A stretch of 64,000 nt of DNA from Antedon mediterranea (taxonomy: Eukaryota; Echinodermata; Crinoidea; Comatulida; Antedonidae). A program made the translations under genes and the position numbers. The notes below the pieces were generated by a model. The model made no database searches and was not told where the DNA came from. It saw only the letters and a program-made list of their open reading frames with translations. The first letter of the stretch is position 1. Every line of letters begins with the position of its first letter. This document shows positions 11,337 to 21,718 of the stretch, in pieces. The stretch is taken from assembly GCF_964355755.1 (NCBI RefSeq), contig NC_092670.1, positions 31,979,795 to 32,043,794 on the forward strand, in the 5' to 3' direction.

Positions 11337-11703
11337 TGCATCATGCGTACTACCTGGCATACCAACACATGCATCATGCGTACTACCTGGCATACCAACA
11401 CATGCGTCATGCGCACTACCTGGCATACCAACACATGCATCATGCGCACTACCTGGCATACCAACACATGCATCATGCGCACTACCTGGCATACCAACAC
11501 ATGCATCATGCGCACTACCTGGCATACCAACACATGCATCATGCGCACTACCTGGCATACCAACACATGCATCATGCGCACTACCTGGCATACCAACACA
11601 TGCATCATGCGCACTACCTGGCATACCAACACATGCATCATGCGCACTACCTGGCATACCAACACATGCATCATGCGCACTACCTGGCATACCAACACAT
11701 GCA
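11337..11703. repeat. Minisatellite, 33-bp unit, 11 copies
   Basis: Eleven near-identical 33-bp units each contain CATGCGCACTACCTGGCATA. The first two units carry a T for C change. The unit exists as a single copy in segment A (around 3725-3760), so the array arose by local expansion in this copy. Frames are open in all phases because the unit lacks stops and is a multiple of three. Confidence 0.95.
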
Positions 11704-11916
11704 TCTAGACCAACCATATAGCATCAATCAGAGCTTAGTTGTAGCACAATTGAATATGATGATGTATGATTCAAATAATCCTGAGGCTCAATATTCGGTG
11801 CTTTCATTTTATATCTGTTCCATTTAAAGCCGCTGCAATTGCCGATTCAAATGGCCCGTTCCAATTGTTGCGGAACTTAATGACCTGTGGATTGGCGTTT
11901 TCAAATTTAAGCTCCC

Positions 11917-12327
11917 TTATTGGCCGTGTTGGGACAGGGCATGCTCCCCTAAAGTTTCCTTTAAGAAAGTTGTGAAAGCAAAGAATGAATCCTGGCCCAT
12001 TGCTATTGCATTGAATGGCGATGATTTTTTCCTCGCGGAAAGAAACACATCTCTCCATTCCTGTGGTAGTTCCACATCGGCCTTAGAGTTAATGTTTCCC
12101 ATATCCCTATCGCATTCCATGTTATGAATGCCCCTAATTGGGAATGAACACTTTACGGCATATAATCGTTTCAAATCATTTACAAGATAATTAAAAAACC
12201 TATACACGGTGAAATTCTTGTTTTGGCCTGGACAACCATCGCAGAAAAAAGAAATTTCTGTCACAGTGTCTGGAAGATAATTTTGTACAAAGTTATTCAG
12301 CATCGAACAAACATTATCTGCTCCTTT
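11917..12327 (-). pseudogene. Transposase-like fragment with CDGCPGQNKN motif (DUF7869 type)
   Basis: The minus strand encodes about 136 residues in one frame: KGADNVCSMLNNFV, EISFFCDGCPGQNKN, a helix YRFFNYLVNDLKRLY, then FPIRGIHNMECDRDMGNIN. The acidic D-x-C-x-GQNKN block followed by conserved His and Asp residues resembles the catalytic core of transposase-derived DUF7869 proteins of invertebrates. The upstream part is missing: a repeat block replaces it at 12330. I therefore call it a fragment. It is uninterrupted, so it is younger or better preserved than the relic at 500-1060. Confidence 0.65.
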
Positions 12328-12760
12328 TTTTGCAATTGTCTTCCGTACTAAACTTAATTGCAGTTTTTAATGCTGCCTTTCTTATATTTCCACTAATCTG
12401 CAAAATCCAGATCATCTTGCAAAAGATATGAGGCAAATTCAAACATTGAAATGTAATCAGTAGCATCATCAAGTTCTTCTGCTTGATTCCAGTAACCAAC
12501 TTTATATTTTTTATTTGAATAAAACTTCTTATCATGGCATCTTTGGTTTTCTCCAGGCCTACAAATTGGATGCATCCCTTTGCTGATTGTTCAGGATCCA
12601 AGATGGATTGTGCCGGAAAACTTAATGTAGTTGGGTTAATTGCAGTTTTTGCTTCAGCACCCAGAGAAGAAAGAATTACTTTTTGTATACCACATACCAG
12701 TTTTTGTAATATAATGTGGTCCTCGCCATTTTGTCAGTATAATTAAACCACGGCATTCCG
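12328..12760. repeat. Segment C, right part
   Basis: This is a near-identical copy of 10395-10803 and of 5950-6285. It carries the ICRPGENQRCHDKK and NQAEELDDATDY fragments on the minus strand. Like segment B, it ends in CCTCGCCATTTTGTCAGTAT. Confidence 0.65.
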
Positions 12761-12879
12761 ACAAATAGTTTTAAAAAAAATGCCAAATTACCTTTACTGA
12801 ATAAAACTGGCAGTTCCCATTACCAGATTGGTTATAACGTAAGGAGATACCCTGTTCAGAGAAATCCCTCTCAATTAAT

Positions 12880-15272
12880 TTTTCATTACCTCTTTTCAGA
12901 ATGTACAGTTTTTTCCTCATTTACCTGTACTTTCATTTGCTCAATTGCTTTGTTCCTTCTCGTTCCTTTGTGGCAATGTTTTCTATGGAAATCCACTCTT
13001 CAACAATTTTATACGTAATTGAGTGTACAAATAGTACTTTGTATTTGTATTTTCTATTTTGAAGTATTTTGTTTAAACTCTGCCCTTTAAAAAAAATTTC
13101 TTTTTTGATTTATTTTTCTTTTCTTACTGATATTTTAAAATGTTATTATCACTTCTTGATAGTATATCGTTCATGCGTTATTTTTGTGGTTGTTTGTTTT
13201 GCTCTTTTTCAAATTTTGTTGACACGCTTTGCATATCGCCATATGTCTTTTGGTCTGTTGATTTAGTAAAAAGCAACTTCTAATCGGTCTCAATGCTTTG
13301 CTTAAAATATTTGATTTCCATCCTAATACATTTCAAAGGGTCTTTTTTAAACCCAACTCTTCTTTACACTCTTCATTTAAAATTCTGTTGTAATCTGGTA
13401 AGTGAGCAACCCAGTTTATACCTTGCTTTCCCAACACCATGCGATCATACAACATTACTACTACTATAAATGAAATTGCCATTGTGGAGGATTTTCTTAA
13501 ATGCTTGCTATTAGGCTTTGAATTACTTTTGGACGCATTAGTTGTATTTTTGACCGATTGAAGTCTGGACAGTTCCTCTGAAAATGACTTGGTCATTCAA
13601 ACACTTAACAATTTCAGATTGATGTATTGGTTCGCAACATTTCTGTGAAGAGTTTGTGGAAGTGGATGAGAATTCCTACTTTATGAAATAATGTGTAGGA
13701 GATTGCTTCTATACCTGGGTAGGATTCTAGAAACATTATTTCTCTCTAAGAAAGCGTTAAACCCTTTCACCGTTGCCATTTTTATAACAAGGTTTACTCA
13801 CTTGAACAATAATATTTGCAGCTATGCAATCATTCCCAAAAAATTTGGCTTGTTCTAGTTTGAGTGTATTCCTGGTTACTGAATCTGTGACAATTTAATT
13901 CATTGAGAGTTTTACAATGATATTGATATAGTGAATGCATCATGCATCGGTCCTTTCATTTTATATCTGACCCATGAATAGCTGCTGCAATTTGTGAGAA
14001 TATTCCTTCATTCTAAATTTCTCAACATTGTTCTGCAAAATTATAAAAGAAAAACAGTGTTTCATAAATATTATGTATGCTTCAGTTGGCCGCTGTGCTT
14101 CAGTTGGTTGTTGTGCTTTAGTTGGTTGTTTGTGCTTCAGTTGGCAGGTTATGAACAGTGGCAAGTTGTTCTGCCACTACCTTGGACAAAAGCATCTTCA
14201 GTTTTTTCCTCATTTTCCTTCTCGTTCCTTTGTGGCAATGTTTTCTATGGAAATCCACTCTTCAACAATTTTATACGTTGTTGGATGTACATAGTAATTT
14301 GTATTTTCCATTTTGAAGTATTTTGTTTAAACTCTGCCCTTTAAAACAAATTTCTTATTTGATTTTATTTTTCTTTCCTTACTGATATTTTCAAATTTAT
14401 TATCACTTCTTGATAGTTCATGCATTATTTTTGTGGTTGCTTGTTTTGCTCTTTTTCAAATTTTGTCGAAGACATGTCGAAGTGAGCAACCCATGCTTTC
14501 CAACACCATGGGATCATACAACATTACTACTACTATAAATGAAATTGCCATTGTGGAGGGTTTTCATTTAAATGCTTGCTAGTATTAGGCTTTAAATTAC
14601 TTTAGGACGCATTAGTTTTATTGTTTGACCAAGTTCTGGACAGTTCCTACAAAAATGACTTGGTTTGTTGCAATTAAACACAATTTCAGATTGTTGCTGT
14701 TGCAAGCCCCTTCTTTACAGTCACCTCAGATACTGTGACTTTACTAGGTACCTCTAATTCAGCGTCAGCTTGACATTACTACTGTACTACTATAACTTGC
14801 CATGTGATGTACAGCATGCAATTCTGCTACTTACGAGTATAACATACAGATTGTACAAACACAAATGATATCCAATGTCTTACTCTATCAACATTATTAA
14901 CTTTTAAAAAAGGTGTAATTTCAGTTTTTATTAAATTTATTTTATTAAAATTAAAAATTTTTTATTTCCTGTATAATTATTCCTCAAGAGCAGGTGTATA
15001 TAGTTGAAAGGTTTTTGATGTAATATTGCCATAAAGCCAAGTGTGGACATTTGTCAACAGACAACAAAGTAAATAAATCTTCCCAACTGCACTCGGGTCT
15101 ATTTTCTTTGAAGTTTTTAAGTTTTCTTAAAATCTACTCATTTCCAGTTTTCTTACAATATCTCTGAACGGCCATTCAACAGATACTCTAACCTGGCTCA
15201 TACATCTGTTGTAATCAACTTGAGCTTGCGTCAAGTTTCCTGTAAAAGGAGCCTGTAATGGACCTCCATATT
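12880..15272. repeat. Segment D and internal duplication
   Basis: The block 12940-13260 recurs at 14215-14470 (GTGGCAATGTTTTCTATGG and following), so this segment contains its own duplication. Positions 13495-13940 match segment C and 13960-14160 match the 18-bp array locus, here with four units. Positions 14733-15272 match 9027-9545. A minus frame at 13333-13596 (87 codons, starting MTKSFSEELSRLQSVK) has no recognised domain. Confidence 0.6.
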
Positions 15273-16009
15273 TGTGATGAGTCAATGTGTCAACTTACTG
15301 GAATTTTAAAGAATGAAACGCTTATGACCATATAGTTTATATAGTATATAGACCATTGGTTTTCTCTAGGCCTACAAATTGGCCAAACTGTCCAATCCAC
15401 AAAACCCCAAAAGTGCAGCACCAGAACTGTATATTGCAGCAGAAAAACATTCCATATTGCTTGGAGATTGCCACTTATTATAGCATCATTTATCCAATTG
15501 GACCCTTTGAGTATTTTCTGGTCTCTTTTACCAATGCCTTTGACAGGTTTAGCCAATCATCCTCAGCATGTTAACCTTTCGATAGCAATTTTGCTTGTTC
15601 TGTGCAAAGCCTAATGCATAACAAACAGATAGCCGAATCATGTGAATTTATAGTGTATCATGGGGCATAGTCATTTTCAAATAAGAATGCGATAAAATTA
15701 CAAAGACGGGTAGGGAGAAGCGGTAGATTATTTTTACCTACTGACCACCTATTTAACAATTCCCGACTTCGAGCTTAAACTTTACGAGATAAAGTTGACA
15801 AGGACGATTTGATTAAATTACTGGCTCTCTGTGACAGGTCAAAATATATTATCATCCTTCAATGTTGAAGGTCCTATAAATGGAAAAGAGGTAAAAAACA
15901 TCTATAAAGGGCTAAACTAAATATAAACATACGAGGAGGGTACAATAGTTGGACATTTTTCTACATGTTTAAAAGTCCTCAAGGCTTTATCGATTTTAAA
16001 ACGCGATAG
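15273..16009. other. Non-coding stretch with a diverged repeat fragment
   Basis: A minus-strand ICRPRENQ fragment near 15360-15390 is related to the blocks in segments A-C. The rest is AT-rich with no gene that I can support. Confidence 0.4.
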
Positions 16010-16415
16010 TCAATCTGTCAGGACATTTTTTACCCCCTGAATATGTTGCTCTCTGAAATTAATGTTATGGTTGAGACAGCAGAGAATTAATCGCCTGAGG
16101 AGAATACTATCCTTAGCTGCTATATTATCGAACTGGAATAAAATATATTTATTTGATAGGTGTCCCCACAATTCGAGTGCTAACACCTGGGAACATTTCT
16201 TTCGCGGCAATTGAATGAGATGTTCCATATGAATTGGCCAACGTATCGCGAACCATTTGAGAACTCCTGCGCATCCAATTTAGGCCGCGGCAGCAGTAAA
16301 TAATGTAAGGGTTGTTGAAGGTAATCAAATTTCTTCCAGTATCATGGCTTTCCCATTAAAGTTATTCGCGAATTCGAACCAATTGTTTAAATCCTATCTG
16401 TAGTTAAAGTCTTTT
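16010..16415 (-). pseudogene. DIRS-type retroelement RNase H fragment
   Basis: The minus strand reads NNFNGKAMILEE, TLTLFT followed by an Ala-rich turn, WPIHMEHLIQLP, then SQVLALELWGHLSNKYILF, FDNIAAKDS and HIQGVKNVLTD. This order matches the connection and RNase H region of DIRS1-like and related reverse transcriptases (LFTDAS..., LELwa, DN..V, H..G..N..AD). Stops and an apparent internal deletion after FDNIA break the frame, and the terminal catalytic motif reads TD rather than AD. It is dead. Confidence 0.65.
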
Positions 16416-16549
16416 TTTCAGCCTATGTTGATCAACTCCTCGATGCTGTTCTGAAAGAGATAAATTCGGGAACTGGCAGAGATGCCAGCAATTTCCGCCA
16501 CTTCAGCAGGCAGTCTTATGGCAAAAACGGAGGCCGTTGGGAAAATGAG

Positions 16550-16846
16550 AAAATAACTATTAATACACTGAATTGTGGTAATGGAATTTATTGGATTATT
16601 TGTAACTAACATTTCACATATGTCTTGTTTTTTATTTGTGTTGACAAATTTCCCGGTCTTACCCACGCTGTAAATATCAATAATCATATGAACCATAGCT
16701 GGAGTAAAGAACCGTCTATAATATGCATATGGCGTATTAACATCCACAATATCTGGATAAGTTGGCCCTGCAAATGTCTTATGTTTCAAATCGTTTCTTT
16801 TGTTATTTTGTTTTTTTGTTTCCCACCTTCTTGTTTGGCCCAGCAA
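16550..16846 (-). pseudogene. piggyBac transposase N-terminal domain fragment
   Basis: Within a 142-codon minus frame the segment NTPYAYYRRFFTPAMVHMII, followed by KTGKFVNTNKKQDICEML, resembles the start of the PGBD/DDE_Tnp_1_7 domain (P..YF..F...ELI..I...TN.Y). The catalytic aspartates lie further downstream in the family and are not present. The frame runs into unrelated sequence about residue 85. It is a truncated transposase relic. Confidence 0.55.
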
Positions 16847-18134
16847 AATTTCTAAAAGGTTGAACTTTTGTCAGTCGACTCGCAGCTATTAAGTTTTTCT
16901 TTGCTTTTTTTGTTTTACAACCTTCTTTTTTGGCCCAGCAAAATTTACTAAAGCTGAACTATAGTGAACTATAATATCTCTATGATCATCCTCACTGTTG
17001 CCAGGCAGCTAACTACCAATTTTCAAAGTCTGTTGCCCACTGAGGGGTGAATCAAGTTCCCACGAGATGTTCGCATAGTCTTTAGGTTTAAAGTCTTAAA
17101 AGCTAACTCCATCTTTCTCATTTTTTTTTTTATTTCGAGCTTACTGTTTCAGCATCAAGCGCCTCTGTATTTCTTTCTTTGTTGACTTTCTTTGAATTTA
17201 ACGTTGAGCCCTAGCTATACTGATGGATGTACTGATCATATTTGTTCTTTTGGTCAAAAGCCATGTTTTCAAGGTACGTTTTCAAGACACTTCTTGCTGG
17301 CTCTGATACCACATGATAGGTAATCCATTGTGGCATTTGATTTACTATGGTGACGGGCAGAGAACATGCTAACAATTAGTTCCGCATCAATGTTGTGTTT
17401 TAAGGCTGACTGGGTATCTGCTTTGAGCTTGTCGACAACATCAAACTCAAAGTATCTCTAGTATTGACGTTGTAAAACATCATTTGGTCTATTTATGTAG
17501 CTTTTCATCATTTCTTTGAACAACTGAACTGGACGATGTTGGAGACTGTTAATTAGAGGGTTGTCGAGTTGAATTTTGAGAAGCGAAGAAGTCTTCTTTG
17601 GTTGCCAGTGTCTCTTATCACGCTGCAATGTAGCATCGAGGAGGTTGACATGGTTGTTGCTACCAACATAACACAAAGTCATCCATGAACCCGTCTACAA
17701 CTTTTCGATGAAGCCAAATACTTTTATTTCCTTTTTTTGCTACAGAAGAACCAAAATCATGAGCAAGTGCATTAATTAATTGGGCACTGCCAATACTTTT
17801 GTTGTTGGGTGAAAAAGTCATCCTGGTATGTCTCATCTCACAAATGTGGAAACATATCCTTTTGGTAGGTTGGCCTTTTCCAGTAATCAGCTTTAATGTG
17901 GTGTAGTACTGCAAACTCTTCAAACAATATCACTATATCAATAATTAAAACAGCATGCAATGCAATGTATGAACAATCTAAAACTGAATAATAATGATTA
18001 TATTTCCTAGAGGACTATCTTATTTTCTTCAGTGTATCTTCTGCCTCTGGTTCATTTATCAGTAGGTGTTTCTGTTAAAAGGAAATATTCCACACTTGCA
18101 GAAACTATTTGTGATGTTTATAGGCGTATTTGCC
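16847..18134 (-). pseudogene. Degenerate coding relics, probably transposon
   Basis: Two overlapping minus frames, 17660-17923 and 17458-17682, form one interrupted protein: KKGNKSIWLHRKVVDGFMDD, then after a frame change NHVNLLDATLQRDKRHWQPK, ending SYINRPNDVLQRQ. Further fragments (FKPKDYANISWELDSPLSGQ) lie at 17000-17100. Stops and frameshifts separate them. I do not recognise the family. The neighbourhood of DIRS and piggyBac fragments suggests a mobile element. Confidence 0.4.
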
Positions 18135-19135
18135 TTAGAAAGTGCCTCTTTTACCACACCTGGTATATTTGTTTATCCGCAATTCACTGATTTGGTCCAA
18201 AATCCACGTCCTGTTAAGGGAAAGAACCAAGTCGTCTGAACTTGTAGAAGAATTCATTATGAATGTTATAATTAACGGAGAATGAGATACAATTAAAATA
18301 AAAATAAAAATTTAAATTATAAAAAAAATCAGAGCTACAACTTACAAATCCAAAATGTTCCCATAGTCTTTAACAAATTTAACAACAAGGTTGTAACCCC
18401 GGTGAACTAGTCGCTTCTTGAAAGACCTAGTGTATGTAACTAAGGGGTTACGTTCATATAAACTGAATGTTAAAGTTTCTAAGTTAATTTTGGCATGATC
18501 GCCTGCCTCATTTGAAATTCGAAAATTCCAATCTTGGCCGAGAAGTTCAGTAATGAGCTCTTTGTTAGAAATTCGGAAACAAGATGATGTTTCTTCTAAT
18601 GCAGCTTTGTGACAGAAATCTTCAAAAACTTCTTTTTGTGTCGGAATTGCAAAATTGATTTGGGAATCGGTTCTTCTTGCAATACTCAACTGCTCCTGAA
18701 TCTGAGGAACAATAATTTAATGAACGTTTTTTTAATTTCCATTATTTTTTCATAATAAATATACAGAATGCAATTAAATAATAATACAGTCTGTAGAATA
18801 TCAATTATTAAAATAAATTCTCCATTATTTAATTATAATAGTATCTACAGTACCTGAATGTACAACTGTCTAGTAAAATGACTAAATGCATCAGCATTTT
18901 CTACTGCATCTGGCACGTCCACAACACTTTCATTTGAAATCCACTGGTCATAGGAATTTATTGGCCAGCCTATCCAATGGACTTTAACTTGATCACCACT
19001 TTCTTCGATCACTTCATATCGCCATAGCTTTGATGTAGACCACCTTTTTGTTGTTGATTTAGAAGATGTTGATTTACTTTGTGATCCCTCGTGTAGCCGA
19101 AGGTAGTTGATGGTTTTCTTCTGTCGGAGATTCAT
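18135..19135 (-). CDS. Three-exon gene of unknown function with chromo/Tudor-like segment
   Basis: My model joins 18854-19135, 18346-18701 and 18135-18210 (237 residues). The first donor is CAG/GTACTG, the first acceptor TTCCTCAG, the second donor TTT/GTAAGT and the second acceptor CTTAACAG. The phases agree, and each junction continues a plausible protein. Residues 1-35 are basic and Ser/Thr-rich. Residues of about 39-76 (WRYEVIEESGDQVKVHW...YDQWI) resemble a chromo-barrel/Tudor fold with the typical GW..YDxWI ending. The rest (ELLGQDWNFRISN, HRGYNLVVKFVKDYGN) I do not recognise. The frame is intact amid dead transposons, so it may be a domesticated or young mobile-element gene, or a small host gene. 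The third exon is the least certain: a donor-like CAG/GTGTGG inside it could lead to more exons. Confidence 0.5.
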
Positions 19136-19387
19136 TTCTATATGAAATAAAAAACCACTACTACAGTAAGACCAAATAATACTTGTTTAACTATAGAAGA
19201 GGCCTATAGTTAATTTTTTATTTGTACGTATATAGCCAATACTAGATATATAATGAGCATTCAAATTAATACTATTACGGTGTGTATATATGTATAATCA
19301 CTGTTAAATAGTCCCTTAGATATATTAATTCTAACTTTACTAAGAAGAAACATAATTATTGCCTACTTATGTTCATTATATTTCCCT

Positions 19388-20155
19388 TTGATAAAATGGA
19401 ATAACCCGCTGCCAATCCAGCCTAGCCTAGCCTATGTTAGACAATGGCCGATGCGAAATTTTTGTATACACTTTTTTGGATTAGTGCACCAAAGGAATCC
19501 ATATGATCCTAAAAAATGTCAGTATGTTAATAAAGCCAAGATCCTAGGTGGGTTATTTCAAGACAACCTTAAATGGGATTTCCATATTGATAATACAATC
19601 ACTAAAGCTACTAGGAAACTCTTTCTTTTACAATCTTTTAAAATGATTCGGTTTTAACATTGTAGAGCTTAAAATTACTTTTTGTGGGTATATCAGGCCA
19701 GTTATGGAGTATGCTGATGTAGTATGGCATTCTGGCGTGACTAATAGATTAACTGATTGTATTGAAAATGTGCAAAAGTGGGTTGCCAAATTATTTTTGG
19801 TAACTCTTCCTGCTTGTTAAAACTTAAAACATTGGCGTAGAGCATTGTTGGAAGTTCGCTGAGGGTCTTTACAAAATTAATCAGATTTGCTTTTAGTCCT
19901 ATACCTTTTTTTATCAAATTATTAAATTCTTAATTTTACCCATTTTATCCTCAATGCCAACTTCCAACAATGCACTGGCATTTTTTAACTTTTTATGTGT
20001 TTTTGCTTGATTGTTTTTTCCCTTTTTAATGCTATTTTTATTCTTACACTTTTTAATGTATTTTTTGACATGTTATTACATGCAATATAACCATTTGACC
20101 AAGATATGTAAATTATTCAGTATTTTGAAATAAAGAAAATATATATTATTATTGT
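19388..20155 (+). mobile_element. 5'-truncated LINE (CR1/L2-like) with RT C-terminus and 3' tail
   Basis: Plus-strand frames give AKILGGLFQDNLKWDFHIDN and KATRKLFLLQS. After a frameshift near 19655 they give RPVMEYADVVWHSGVT and IENVQKWVAKLF. This is the thumb and end of a non-LTR reverse transcriptase (LG...D..W..H......K..K...L......IRP..EY...VW......IE..Q). It is followed by a 3' region ending in AATAAAGAAAATATATATT. The frameshift, stops and missing 5' part make it a dead copy. Confidence 0.7.
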
Positions 20156-20214
20156 TATGGTTTATTATTGGTATTATTAGCCTATTGTTCGCCGTTGTCA
20201 TCATTGATGTTATT

Positions 20215-20580
20215 ATTGCTATTTCTACTTCCTAAATATTTTATTTTTTGACATAGTGGATATGCAGAATCACATAATGTTATTTGCGCATGTTAACTCA
20301 ATACATTTTTTTAAACAGTTAATGTTTGACCATTTTTTTTTAAGAAGTCCCTGTACTATAGTACAGGAAAATTTTCGAAAAGTGGCCACATTTCGACCAT
20401 TTTATTTTTTGACATAATGGCGTGTGTAGAATCACATAATGTGGTCTGCGCAAGTTACCTCAATACATTTTTTAAACGGTCAATATTTGGCCATTCTTTG
20501 AACAGGTGCCTGTACAGTACAGCGAAATTTTCAAAAATGGCCAAATTTCGACCCTTTTATTTCATGACATGCACAGATTC
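20215..20580. repeat. Tandem duplication, about 165-bp unit
   Basis: The unit TTTTTTGACATA...GAATCACATAATG...TACAGGAAAATTTTCGAAAA occurs at about 20238-20400, again at 20402-20565, and partly beyond (20566-20600). The copies have diverged by perhaps 15-20 percent. Confidence 0.7.
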
Positions 20581-20807
20581 CACATACTGTAATGTTTATT
20601 GCATTCAAAAGAGCGGCAATATCGTTTCTATATGTGCCCAATTTTCTGCGAAAATGTAATATAATTCTTGCTCAGACAATTAGTAAATTAAACTAAAATG
20701 AAAAGAAATTGGATCAATTAATATGGATTCCAGATATGTTGGCTAACCAGCATAAATTTTACTGAGATTAATGTTGGTCATTGTCACCTGGTTTAATCTC
20801 ATCACTC

Positions 20808-21020
20808 TACACTAATCCAGTTCAGTTCCATTGCACATGTTCAGATGTTGTTAACCATATATTCTGGTTATGTATTGTATTGTTAGTTTAATCTAGTCAA
20901 ACTACACTAATCCAGTTCAGTTCAATTCCACATGTTCAGATGTTGTTAACCATATATTCTGGTTATGTATTGTATTGTTAGTTTAATCTAGTCAATCTAC
21001 ACTAATCCAGTTCAGATGTT
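20808..21020. repeat. Tandem duplication, about 96-bp unit
   Basis: The strings TACACTAATCCAGTTCAG, ATGTTCAGATGTTGTTAACC and GGTTATGTATTGTATTG recur about 96 bp apart, giving about 2.2 copies. Confidence 0.8.
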
Positions 21021-21432
21021 AATCATACTCATAAAACATTCCAATCTTTTCTTTTCAGAGTGATTTTCTTTGATAACACAGTAGCATTAAACATCACTAA
21101 TGAAAACAGTAAACTGTATTACATCATAACACATTTATACTGGCTGTGTGTAGTGTGTGTACGCATATATTAAGGACACTTAAACTTCTATTTTTCCCTT
21201 TTTTTTAAAGGAGTTATACTTTTGCTTCGGTCATACAGCTTAACTTTTAAGTATAGCTTAATCAAATCTCAAATGCTGAATTCATATTTACATTGATAAA
21301 TTCAAGATTGTATATCTTTATTTTAATTTCTTTAAATGCTTTATAAAATTAAACAACTGAAATGCACTTGAGAATTAAATGTTGGGTGCAAACAAACTAT
21401 CAATCAGCTTTAATTGTGGTTTTGATTATTTT

Positions 21433-21718
21433 ACAGTAGAATCCCTATTAAAGGGCACCTCCTATTAAAGGAACACATGAAATGAATCAAGAGGAATATA
21501 CATTAACATTAAGACCATTGTTAGGGACCAATGGCCATATTCACACTTTAGCTAAAAAACCTTAAAATTTTAAAAATCTTATTTAATACAATTTAAGGGA
21601 AATACTTATTATTTAAGGTAAATATGGCCACAGCTTCCCATGAAAAAAACCAATGAGCAATATATTAGGGGCAAAATATGTGGGGTAAAAGGTGTCCCCT
21701 TAATAGGGGTTCAACTAT
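21433..21718. mobile_element. MITE-like element, CCTATTAAGGGG family
   Basis: The left end ACAGTAGAATCCCTATTAA and the right end TTAATAGGGGTTCAACTAT are imperfect inverted repeats. Related elements are at 24928-25116 and 40646-40800, and fragments occur near 23530-23645 and 55980-56036. The internal sequence has no coding capacity. Confidence 0.6.

Noticed and set aside
11337-11703. A possible CRISPR-like array of regular repeats
   Set aside because: The units are contiguous with no unique spacers, and the genome is eukaryotic. It is a minisatellite, as are the 69-, 18- and 51-bp arrays.
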